This document shows, piece by piece, positions 8,879 to 17,974 of a stretch of DNA of 64,000 bases (within the stretch, counting starts at the first letter, position 1; every line of letters begins with the position of its first letter). The notes below the pieces were generated by a model that saw only the letters and a list, made by a program, of their open reading frames with translations, searched no databases and was not told the origin of the DNA. The position numbers and the translations under genes are program-made. The stretch covers positions 62,001 through 126,000 of the forward strand of contig CAKSZJ010000003.1 of the NCBI GenBank assembly GCA_934525595.1, in the 5' to 3' direction. Origin of the DNA: an uncultured Chiayiivirga sp. Its GTDB lineage: Bacteria; Pseudomonadota; Gammaproteobacteria; Xanthomonadales; Xanthomonadaceae.

Positions 8879-9145
8879 GAGCGGCTCCGCAGCGGTGATG
8901 GTCGCCGGAGTCTGGCATATCCGCAGGCCGGGCGGGGCGACGCCTGCGCGCGATCGTGATGCCGCTTTTCCTGCTGCACGGGCCGGTCGGGCGTCAGGCC
9001 GCGCGCCGGCTCGGAGTGGGAGCGAGCGTCCGGCGGCTGCGCCCGCAGGGTGCGGTGACGTTCGGGGGGGTGTTCCGTGCCGCAGCGCAGTGAACGATTC
9101 CCGCCCCGCGAGTGGACGCGGAGCGGAAATCGCCGGGCGGAAGGA

Positions 9146-9439
9146 TCACTCGGGCCGGGCCGGAGTGCTGGCACCGAGTTCGATGCGATCGCGGTTCTTC
9201 TCCACCGTGGCCAGGCCGATGCCCTTCACCGCGGCGAGCTGGTCGGCGCTCTTGAACGGGCCGTTGGCCTGGCGGTATTCCACGATGGCCTGCGCCTTGG
9301 CCGGACCGACGCCGGTGAGGCCGGCGGAAAGCGCGGTGGCGTCGGCGGTGTTGATGTTCACGGGGCCGGCGGCAAAAGCGGAAAAGCTCAGCGCGAGCGA
9401 CAGCAGCAGGGACTTGAGGATGAGGGCGAAACGGTTCAT
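9146..9439 (-). CDS. Secreted helix-hairpin-helix protein, ComEA family
   Basis: 97 residues: a signal peptide (MNRFALILKSLLLSLALSFS...FAA) followed by a ComEA-type pair of HhH motifs (VNINTADATALSAGLTGVGP and AAVKGIGLATVEKNRDRI). ComEA proteins bind double-stranded DNA non-specifically in the periplasm during DNA uptake. This short form lacks the transmembrane anchor of the Bacillus protein, as is usual in Gram-negative bacteria. Type IV pilus genes elsewhere in the window fit a DNA-uptake role, but no other competence gene is adjacent. Confidence 0.88.
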   Translation of the reverse strand: MNRFALILKSLLLSLALSFSAFAAGPVNINTADATALSAGLTGVGPAKAQAIVEYRQANGPFKSADQLAAVKGIGLATVEKNRDRIELGASTPARPE

Positions 9440-9676
9440 GGCGTGTCTCCAGAAAGGATGGTGTGATTCCGTCGGGAGGCATCCCGGCCGGTGGAGACAG
9501 TGTTGCCATCGGCAGCAGGGGCCGGCATCCGGAATTGCTGGAGATCGGCCCCGGAATTGGCCGGGACGAAGGATCGGAAAAGTCCTATCCGCAGTGCGGC
9601 TTCCGCTGCTGCCCGACCTGCCCGGGTCGGCCGCTGCGCGGGTATGCGGTGGCGCGCCCAGACTGCACGCTGCCGC

Positions 9677-9949
9677 TCACTCCTCCGGTGCGACGTATCC
9701 GGCCGGCACCTGCGCACCGTCGCCGAACAGGAATTTTTCCATTTCCGCCTGCAGGAAGGCGCGCGCCCTGGGGTCGCGCGGGGTGAGGCGGTATTCGTTG
9801 ATCAGCATGGTCTGGTGGGCAAGCCACTCGTTCCAGGCGGGCTTGCCGATGGTGTCGAGCACCCGCTGGCCGAGGGCGCCGGGCCAGGGGGCGAAGTCGA
9901 GGGCTTCGGCGTCCTTCTGGTGCTTGGTGCAGAAGACGGTGCGTGTCAT
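9677..9949 (-). CDS. yggX: YggX, Fe(II)-trafficking / oxidative damage protection protein
   Basis: 90 residues, full length for the family. It begins [19 protein letters not shown], with the conserved Cys7, and carries [10 protein letters not shown] and [14 protein letters not shown]. YggX protects iron-sulfur proteins and helps iron handling. The ATG at 9949 lies inside the end of mutY (four-base ATGA overlap), the usual mutY-yggX operon, which links it to the Fe-S repair glycosylase. Confidence 0.95.
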   Translation of the reverse strand: MTRTVFCTKHQKDAEALDFAPWPGALGQRVLDTIGKPAWNEWLAHQTMLINEYRLTPRDPRARAFLQAEMEKFLFGDGAQVPAGYVAPEE

Positions 9950-11052
9950 GGCGTTTCCTCGTTCGGTGTGGATTGGAGCATGCGCTGGGACTGGAGCAGC
10001 TGGCGCACCGGTGCGGGAAGGCCGATGCCGGGCCATTCGGCGGGCGCGGCCCAGCGCAGGAGGGGCGCCTCTTCGGTCAGCCGCAGGCGCGGCTGCACGG
10101 CGTCGTGGCGGTGCGGGGCGATGGTAAGCCGGTAGTGGCTGAAAAGGTGCTCGAACGCGGGCAGCGCGCGTCCGCTGTCGGCTGCGTGCAGGTGGCGGCG
10201 GACAAAGGCGTCGAGCGTGGCGCTGTCAGGCGCTTCGGGCAAGCTCCAGAGGCCGTTCCATACGCCGGGGCCGTCGCGCTTTTGCAGCAGGACCCGCCCT
10301 TGTCCGTCGAAAGCCAGGAGCATGGCGCAGTGGCGCCGCGGCAGGGCCCTTGCGGGCTTTGGCGTAGGCAGTTCCGCGATGCGGCCCTCGCGCCGCGCGA
10401 TGCAGTCCCCGCTCAGCGGGCAGCGCGGACAGGCGGGTGCGGCGCGGGAGCATACGGTGGCGCCAAGGTCCATCTGGGCCTGGGTGTAGTCGGCCAGGCG
10501 TTCCGCGGGGAGCAGGCTTTCGGCAAGGTGCCAGAGGTCGCGTTCGATGGCCGAGGCGCCGGGCCAGCCTTCGATGCCGCGCCAGCGGCTCAGCACGCGC
10601 TTGACGTTGCCGTCGAGGATGGCGAACGGCAGGCTGTGCGCCTGCGCGAGGATGGCGCCGGCGGTGGAACGACCGATGCCGGGCAGGGCGATGAGCGCGT
10701 CGAAGTCGGCGGGCAGCTGGCCGCCGTGACGTTCCAGGCATGCTTTCGCGGCGGCGTGCAGGTGGCGGGCGCGGGCGTAGTAGCCAAGTCCCGACCACAG
10801 TGCCATCACGTCGTCGGAAGACGCGCGTGCCAGCGCCGCAAGATCGGGCAAGGCCGTGACGAATCGCTCGAAGTAGGGAATGACGGTCTGCACCTGCGTC
10901 TGTTGCAGCATGATTTCCGAGAGCCAGACGCGGTAGGCGCTGCGCGGGTGCTGCCAGGGCAGGTCGTGGCGGCCGTGGCGGTCGAACCAGGCGAGCAGGC
11001 GCGGTGCGAAGTCGGGTGTGGCCTTCTTGCTGGAGCATGCCGGTTCCGTCAT
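9946..11052 (-). CDS. mutY: A/G-specific adenine glycosylase MutY
   Basis: 368 residues. It removes adenine mispaired with 8-oxoguanine. Visible are the N-terminal catalytic segment ([20 protein letters not shown]), the HhH ([14 protein letters not shown]), the catalytic Asp region ([13 protein letters not shown]), and the [4Fe-4S] ligands in Cx6Cx2Cx5C spacing ([17 protein letters not shown]). A C-terminal Nudix-like 8-oxoG recognition domain follows from about residue 235. It is co-transcribed with yggX downstream and with the AsmA-like gene upstream, whose stop overlaps this ATG by four bases. Confidence 0.97.
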   Translation of the reverse strand: MTEPACSSKKATPDFAPRLLAWFDRHGRHDLPWQHPRSAYRVWLSEIMLQQTQVQTVIPYFERFVTALPDLAALARASSDDVMALWSGLGYYARARHLHAAAKACLERHGGQLPADFDALIALPGIGRSTAGAILAQAHSLPFAILDGNVKRVLSRWRGIEGWPGASAIERDLWHLAESLLPAERLADYTQAQMDLGATVCSRAAPACPRCPLSGDCIARREGRIAELPTPKPARALPRRHCAMLLAFDGQGRVLLQKRDGPGVWNGLWSLPEAPDSATLDAFVRRHLHAADSGRALPAFEHLFSHYRLTIAPHRHDAVQPRLRLTEEAPLLRWAAPAEWPGIGLPAPVRQLLQSQRMLQSTPNEETP

Positions 11053-12107
11053 TCATCGTGGCCCTGGGGCGGCATCCGGATGCGGATGCCGCTGGCTTCG
11101 ATGCCACCGTATTTCATGCGTTCGACCTCGAGCGTGCCCTGCAGCGGCGGCAGCGCGCCGCGACGCTCATCGCCGAGCCAGGCCAGCGTGTCGTTGAGCG
11201 TGATCGCGCCGCGCACGCCGTCGTCGCCGCGCAGCAGCGAGAAGGTGGCGCGCCCGCTGAGCGCGGTGTCGCCCTCATAGCGCAGCGCCAGATGCACCGC
11301 GTCCTCGTCGGCGGGCGGCAAGGGCAGATCGGGCCAGTCCTCGGGCCAGGGGGCGATCAGGCTGCGCAGGTCGAAACCGAGCGTGCCGGCGGGGTTCCAG
11401 GCCAGCTCCCCTTCCAGGTGTGGCCGCCATGCGGGCAGCGCATCGAGCACGAGATCGAGGGTCAGCGGCGCGAGCCGCAGCGTCGGGCCATCGGTGTGCG
11501 GCGTGGCATTCAGCTGCAGCGCGAAGACCTGCCGGACATCGCCTTGCGCCAGCGTGCCGCGCAGAGTGAGGCGGGTGGCGACGCCGTGGCGCAGCGAGGG
11601 CAGGGTGAGGTCGAGCGCGTCGAGCGACCAGCCCTTGCTGTCGATGCGGCCGCTGCGGATTTCCAGCGGGGCGTCGAGGTCCGGAAGCCGCAGCGGCGAG
11701 GGTGGGCCGGCATCGTCGCTGCGGTTGAAGAAAGCGAGTGTGGCGGGCAGGTCCAGCTGTGGCGAGATGAGCCGCAGGCCGAGCAGGGTGATGGTCTCGC
11801 CGCGCAGCACCGACCAGGGCAGTGCGGCTTCCGCACGCGCGGCGCGCAGCAGCGGTTGCGTTGCGCCGGGCGCGGTGGCGGCGAGGCCGGTCAGTTCGAC
11901 GTGCAGGTCCGGCCACAGGCCCACGTCGGCGGGTTCATCCAGCGTGATGTGCAGGCCGGTGGCCTGCTCGGCCTGGCGCAGCAGGAAGGCGCTGACGCGC
12001 TCGGGCTGCAGCAGCGCGCGCAGCGCGAGGAGGGCTACGAGCGCCAGCGCGGCGAGCACCGGCAGGATGATCCAGCGGCGACGACGCGGGGGTGCATCAA
12101 TACCCAT
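11049..12107 (-). CDS. AsmA-like inner-membrane-anchored protein
   Basis: 352 residues: an Arg-rich cytoplasmic start (MGIDAPPRRRRW), one transmembrane helix (about 12-34), then a periplasmic beta-rich AsmA-like domain (ATGLHITLDEPADVGLWPDL, ... LRLISPQLDL...). AsmA-family proteins are bridge-like proteins linked to phospholipid transport and outer-membrane assembly; this short member has no assigned role. An alternative ATG lies five codons upstream at 12122. The 3' end overlaps mutY by four bases. Confidence 0.75.
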   Translation of the reverse strand: MGIDAPPRRRRWIILPVLAALALVALLALRALLQPERVSAFLLRQAEQATGLHITLDEPADVGLWPDLHVELTGLAATAPGATQPLLRAARAEAALPWSVLRGETITLLGLRLISPQLDLPATLAFFNRSDDAGPPSPLRLPDLDAPLEIRSGRIDSKGWSLDALDLTLPSLRHGVATRLTLRGTLAQGDVRQVFALQLNATPHTDGPTLRLAPLTLDLVLDALPAWRPHLEGELAWNPAGTLGFDLRSLIAPWPEDWPDLPLPPADEDAVHLALRYEGDTALSGRATFSLLRGDDGVRGAITLNDTLAWLGDERRGALPPLQGTLEVERMKYGGIEASGIRIRMPPQGHDE

Positions 12108-12213
12108 GGTTGAGGCCGTCATTCCCGCGTCCGACGGGGTGATGGAAACCCCTTGCCTGAGGAATGCCAATCGGTTTCGACGGTCTGGCCCCGGCGAACA
12201 TTGCGCGCTGTCG

Positions 12214-13308
12214 TCAGCGTGTGACGAGCGATTCGGGCAGCAGCGCATCCACGAAGGCGTAAGGGTCGAACGCGCGCAGGTCGTGCACGCCTTCGCCCAG
12301 GCCCACATAGCGGATCGGCAGGCCGAATTCGCGCGCCAGCGCGAAGATCACCCCGCCCTTGGCGCTGCCGTCGAGCTTGGTGACGATGAGGCCCGTCACT
12401 CCGGCGGCCTTCTGGAACTGGCGGACCTGATTGATGGCGTTCTGCCCGGTGGTGCCGTCGATCACCTGCAGCACCTCGTGCGGTGCGCCGGGGTCGAGCT
12501 TGCCGAGCACGCGGCGCACCTTGCCCAGCTCGTCCATCAGGCCCTGCTGGGTGTGCAGGCGGCCGGCGGTATCCGCGATCAGGAGGTCCGCGCCCTTCGC
12601 CCTGGCGGTCTGCAGCGCATCGAACACCACGGCGGCAGGGTCCGCGCCGCTGGTCTGCGCCACCACGTGTACGCCGTTGCGTTCGCCCCAGGTCTTGAGC
12701 TGTTCGACCGCGGCGGCGCGGAAGGTGTCGCCGGCGGCCAGCATCACCTGCTTGCGTTCGTCCAGATAGCGTCGCGCGAGCTTGCCGATGGTGGTGGTCT
12801 TGCCGACGCCGTTGACGCCCACCGTGAGGATCACGAAGGGCTTTGCGCCGGTGTAGATGTTGATCGGTTCGGCGACCGGCACGAGCAGCGCGATCAGCTC
12901 GCCGCGCATGGCGTTGAGCAGGTCGCGCGCGTCGGAGAACTCGCCGCGGTCCATGCGCTGGCGAAGGTCCTCGACGATGATCGTGGTGGCCGAGACGCCG
13001 ACGTCGGCGGTCAGCAGGCAGGTTTCGATTTCCTCGAGGAAGTCCTCGTCGAGTTTCACGGTGCGCGAGAACAGCGAGGAAAATCCCCGTGCTAAGCCGC
13101 TGTTGCGCAGCCGGTCGCGCCAGCTCGCGGCAGCGGATTCGGACGCCTGCGTGGAGGGCGGGGACGCGACTTCGGGCGCGTCAGCGAACGTCTCGCGCAG
13201 GGCCACGTCCCCGTCGGCGGTAGCCGTGGCCGACGCTGCGTCGTCCGCAGGCGTCGTGGGCGCATCGGCGGAGCGTTCTACGGGCTTCTTGCGGAAGAGC
13301 TTGAACAT
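12214..13308 (-). CDS. ftsY: Signal recognition particle receptor FtsY
   Basis: 364 residues. An acidic, Ala-rich N-terminal A domain (about 1-70) precedes the NG GTPase domain, with P-loop GVNGVGKTTTIGKLARRY (about 162-180), DTAGR, and TKLDGSAKGG near the end. FtsY docks SRP-ribosome complexes to the Sec translocon at the inner membrane. It diverges from rsmD with 86 bases between, the common gammaproteobacterial ftsY/rsmD layout. Confidence 0.97.
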   Translation of the reverse strand: MFKLFRKKPVERSADAPTTPADDAASATATADGDVALRETFADAPEVASPPSTQASESAAASWRDRLRNSGLARGFSSLFSRTVKLDEDFLEEIETCLLTADVGVSATTIIVEDLRQRMDRGEFSDARDLLNAMRGELIALLVPVAEPINIYTGAKPFVILTVGVNGVGKTTTIGKLARRYLDERKQVMLAAGDTFRAAAVEQLKTWGERNGVHVVAQTSGADPAAVVFDALQTARAKGADLLIADTAGRLHTQQGLMDELGKVRRVLGKLDPGAPHEVLQVIDGTTGQNAINQVRQFQKAAGVTGLIVTKLDGSAKGGVIFALAREFGLPIRYVGLGEGVHDLRAFDPYAFVDALLPESLVTR

Positions 13309-13394
13309 CCGGGGGCAGAGTGTCGGAGAATGGCCGGCATGGTATCACCCGCCTCCTTTCCCTCCGATGAAACCCGCGCCTGCGGGAGTGCCCC

Positions 13395-14545
<1,151 letters not shown>

Positions 14546-14608
14546 GTGCCATCCGGAACTGGAGGGCGCAGGGGAAATCGGAACAATCCAAGATCTGAGG
14601 TGAATGAC

Positions 14609-15115
14609 ATGACCAAGAAAGTGGCTCTCATCGCGCTGGTGGCCGGCGCACTGTTCCTTTCCGGCTGCAACCAGCAGGGCAAGGATGCCGAAGCGCCCAA
14701 GCAGGAAGCTGCGGTGCAGGCGTCGCTGGTGGCTCCGCCCGCCGACAACGCCCAGGCCTGGAAGCTGTATCTGGTGAACGTGGCCAAGCAGCATATGGAG
14801 GGCATCCGCAGCAGCCCGTTCATGTACTACCTGCCGGCGCAGGAGGCGGAAGACTTCGACGAGCAGTACAGGCGCCAGGTCGACAACGTGGGCGGTGCGG
14901 TGATGCGCGGCGTGCTGCCGGGCAACATGCTCGCCTTCGGGTCACCCGCATCCGGGCGCATGGCCGACCTCATCGTCGAGGCCTTCCAGCACGTGCCGGC
15001 CGGCTCGATGAAGGATGTTCGCGTCCTCTTCATCGGCAGCAGCGATGATCTGGAGCGCGTCCGGGAGGCGGTCGAGCCGAGCGGCGCCAACGTGGTGTTC
15101 CACGAGGTCAAGTGA
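14609..15115 (+). CDS. Small lipoprotein, function unknown
   Basis: 168 residues. A lipoprotein signal (MTKKVALIALVAGALFLSGC) has the lipobox L-S-G-C, so Cys20 should be lipidated; Asn at +2 does not signal inner-membrane retention. The mature part is alpha/beta-looking with no domain I recognise (motifs KQHMEGIRSSPFMYYLPAQE and VRVLFIGSSDDLERV). GAGGTG lies before the ATG. It follows coaD by 63 bases on the same strand. Confidence 0.75.
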   Translation: MTKKVALIALVAGALFLSGCNQQGKDAEAPKQEAAVQASLVAPPADNAQAWKLYLVNVAKQHMEGIRSSPFMYYLPAQEAEDFDEQYRRQVDNVGGAVMRGVLPGNMLAFGSPASGRMADLIVEAFQHVPAGSMKDVRVLFIGSSDDLERVREAVEPSGANVVFHEVK

Positions 15116-15324
15116 CCTGAATCAAGCGGTGCGGTTCGCCGCGCCGTCGTCGGCGATCCGGTCGGAACGCGGCCGGATCGCCCTGCTTCCGCGCCGTTGC
15201 CGGTCGCAGGCATTTTTTCCGGCCCGGCGGCACGATGTCCCGTACGGGCCGCGACGTCGGGGATCTCTCCGTGCGCCAATCGATCGATGAAGGGGCCGCG
15301 CCGCGGTCCGCAGGAATCCTTCCC

Positions 15325-17043
15325 ATGAGTGTTCGTTCCGCCCTGTTGGGCCTGATGCTTCTCCTGCTGCCGGCCGCAGCCACGCTGCACGCGCGCGAAA
15401 CGCAGGCGCCGGTGCCGCCGCGACAGGCGGCCATCGCCAGCGCCAGCGCCTATGCCACCGATGCAGGCCTGGAAGTCCTGGCGCAGGGCGGCAATGCGTT
15501 CGACGCCGCGGTGGCGGTAAGCGCAACCCTCGGGCTGGTCGAGCCGGAAAGCTCCGGGATCGGCGGCGGTGGCCTGATGCTGCTGCACCTGGCCGATGGC
15601 GACAGGGAGGTCTTCATCGATGCGCGCGAACGCGCGCCGCTGGCCGCCACGCGCGACATGTACCTGGATGCCAGCGGTCAGGTGCGTCCGAAAAGCTCGA
15701 TCGACGGCCCGCTCGCCGCCGCGATCCCCGGACTGCCGGCCGGCCTCGCGCATCTTTCGGAAAAATATGGCCGGGTGCCGCTTTCGGTGTCGCTGGCCCC
15801 GGCCATCCGCCTCGCGCGCAAGGGCTGGGTGATGAATGCCAAGACCGCCCAGGTCCTGCCCTGGCGCAGCGAAGTGCTGGCGCAATCGCCCGGTGCGCGC
15901 GAGCTGTTCCTGCGCAAGGGCAAGCCGGTCGAAGCCGGGCAGGTGCTGAAGAATCCGGACTATGCGCGCACCCTGGAGCGGCTTGCACGCGACGGTCGCG
16001 AGGGTTTCTACGCCGGCCCGCTGGCACGCAGGCTGGTGGACGGCGTGCGCGGTGCCGGCGGCATCTGGACGCTGGAAGACCTGGCCCAGTACCGCGCCGT
16101 CGAGCGCGAGCCGCTGCGGTTTTCACACCGCGGCTTCCAGCTCGTCACCGCGCCGCCGCCGTCCTCGGGCGGGGTGGCGCTGGCGGAAATCCTCAATGTG
16201 CTGTCGGGTTACGACTACCCGGCGATGGCACAGGGCGAGCGCACCCACCTGGTGGTCGAGGCCATGCGTCGCGCCTACCGCGATCGCGCGCAGTTCCTGG
16301 GCGATCCGGATTTCGTCGACGTGCCGCTGGCGCGCATGATGAGCCTGGACTTCGCCGCCGGCCTGCGCGCTTCGATCCACCCGCACAAGGCCACGCCCAG
16401 CAGCCTTCTGCCGCCGGTCGGGCCGGCGCGGGAACGGCCGGACACGACGCACTTCTCCATCATCGACACCGAGGGCAACCTGGCGGCGGTGACCCAGACG
16501 GTGAACCTCACCTTCGGCAACGCCTTCGCGGTACCGGGAACCGGCTTCGTGCTCAACAACGAGATGGACGACTTCTCCGCCGCGCCGGGCGTGCCCAACG
16601 CCTTCGGCCTCATCGGCGACGAGGCGAACGAGATCGCGCCGGGCAAGCGCCCGCTGTCCTCGATGACGCCGACCTTCCTCAGCGATGGCGAGCGCACCGC
16701 GGCGATCGGCACCCCCGGCGGCAGCCGCATCATCACCATGGTGCTGCTGGGTCTGATGGATCTGATGGACGGCGGCGGCGCGCAGGCGGCCGCGGATCGC
16801 CCGCGCTATCACCACCAGTATGTTCCCGATGCGATCCTGGCCGAACCCGGTGCGCTGCCCGGCGACGTGGTGGCGCAGCTGGAATCGATGGGCCACACCG
16901 TCAAGATCGCCGATTCGACCTGGGGGAACATGCAGGTGGTGCTGTGGAACCGCCGCAGCGGCGAGGTCGAAGCCGGGAGCGACCGGCGCTGGAAGGCGGT
17001 CGGCAAGGGCGCGCTGGGCGCGCCGGCCGCGATCTATCGCTGA
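15325..17043 (+). CDS. ggt: Gamma-glutamyltransferase, periplasmic
   Basis: 572 residues. A signal peptide (MSVRSALLGLMLLLLPAAAT...HA) fixes the start. The proenzyme is predicted to self-cleave before Thr374 (RPDTTHFSIID), giving large and small subunits. The small subunit carries the substrate-binding NNEMDDFS and the PLSSMTPTFL motif. The enzyme hydrolyses or transfers the gamma-glutamyl group of glutathione in the periplasm. The TMEM43-like gene follows 10 bases after the stop. Confidence 0.95.
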   Translation: MSVRSALLGLMLLLLPAAATLHARETQAPVPPRQAAIASASAYATDAGLEVLAQGGNAFDAAVAVSATLGLVEPESSGIGGGGLMLLHLADGDREVFIDARERAPLAATRDMYLDASGQVRPKSSIDGPLAAAIPGLPAGLAHLSEKYGRVPLSVSLAPAIRLARKGWVMNAKTAQVLPWRSEVLAQSPGARELFLRKGKPVEAGQVLKNPDYARTLERLARDGREGFYAGPLARRLVDGVRGAGGIWTLEDLAQYRAVEREPLRFSHRGFQLVTAPPPSSGGVALAEILNVLSGYDYPAMAQGERTHLVVEAMRRAYRDRAQFLGDPDFVDVPLARMMSLDFAAGLRASIHPHKATPSSLLPPVGPARERPDTTHFSIIDTEGNLAAVTQTVNLTFGNAFAVPGTGFVLNNEMDDFSAAPGVPNAFGLIGDEANEIAPGKRPLSSMTPTFLSDGERTAAIGTPGGSRIITMVLLGLMDLMDGGGAQAAADRPRYHHQYVPDAILAEPGALPGDVVAQLESMGHTVKIADSTWGNMQVVLWNRRSGEVEAGSDRRWKAVGKGALGAPAAIYR

Positions 17044-17053
17044 GACAGCCCCG

Positions 17054-17953
17054 ATGACACCGCTCGACCATCGACCCGTCGCCATGCGCGCGGCGCGCGG
17101 CGCGGACGTGGCCATGCTTGCGCTGGGCCTGGCGCTGCTGGCCGCGGCGGTGGTCTGGATGGTCATTCTGGTGCGCAGTGCGCCAGCGTCAGCCGCGGGC
17201 GAGAGTGCGCCCGCAGCCGTTGTCGAAGCACCGCAGGAAGCGCCCCCCGTGCTGCGCGACGAGGCCTTCGGCGTGAGCCTGGAAGGCCTGGCGCTGCGGC
17301 GCGTGGTGCAGATGCTGCAGTGGCGCGAGGGCGTTGGCGAGCCGCCCGATCCGGGTGATGAGGTCGTATCCGAACACGAGGGGTACCAGCGCGTCTGGAG
17401 CGAGCGGATCATCGATTCGACCCGCTTCGGCCAGCCCGACGGACACGCCAACCCACCCGCGCCGCCGTATCGCAGCCAGAGCTTCGGCCGCGTGGAATCC
17501 ATCGATGCGCAGACTGCTGCACACACCGGCTGGCGCGCGATCCCGCCTGCACGGCTCGATCTTCCCGAGAATCTGGCTGCGGTGTTCCGCGCCGAGGCGC
17601 ACTGGTGGATCACCACGCCGGAGGGCAGTCTGCCCGAGATCGGCGACCTGCGGGTGCGCTTCGAGCTGCTGCCCGCGCCTGCGCCGGCGGCCCAGGCGGC
17701 AGTGCAGGCGCCCGCGCGCGTCACCTCGGACGATGACCTGGTGCGGGCGCTGCGCTGGATTGCGCGCAGTGCCGCTTTCATCCTCGCCCTGCTCGGCGCG
17801 GGCCTGGCGCTGCGCGCCGGCGTGGCGCTGGCGCGGCCCGGTTCGATACTGGCGAGGCTGGGCGGTGTCGCGCTGCTGGCGGCATCGGCCTGGACGAGCG
17901 TGGGCGCGATCCTTGCTGCGATGCTGATCGCGCGCCTGTGGCCGGCGGGCTAG
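17054..17953 (+). CDS. TMEM43-like membrane protein
   Basis: 299 residues. One N-terminal helix (about 21-42) and two or three C-terminal helices (about 232-295) enclose a soluble region. That region matches the TMEM43 family pattern: EGYQRVWSERIIDSTRF, then a GH-x-NPP segment, PYRSQSFGRVESIDAQTA, and W-x-x-I. Bacterial TMEM43 homologues have no settled function; the eukaryotic protein sits in the inner nuclear membrane. It lies 10 bases after ggt on the same strand, so probably in one transcript. Confidence 0.7.
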   Translation: MTPLDHRPVAMRAARGADVAMLALGLALLAAAVVWMVILVRSAPASAAGESAPAAVVEAPQEAPPVLRDEAFGVSLEGLALRRVVQMLQWREGVGEPPDPGDEVVSEHEGYQRVWSERIIDSTRFGQPDGHANPPAPPYRSQSFGRVESIDAQTAAHTGWRAIPPARLDLPENLAAVFRAEAHWWITTPEGSLPEIGDLRVRFELLPAPAPAAQAAVQAPARVTSDDDLVRALRWIARSAAFILALLGAGLALRAGVALARPGSILARLGGVALLAASAWTSVGAILAAMLIARLWPAG

Positions 17954-17974
17954 GCGGCCGCGCGGCGGTTTCGG

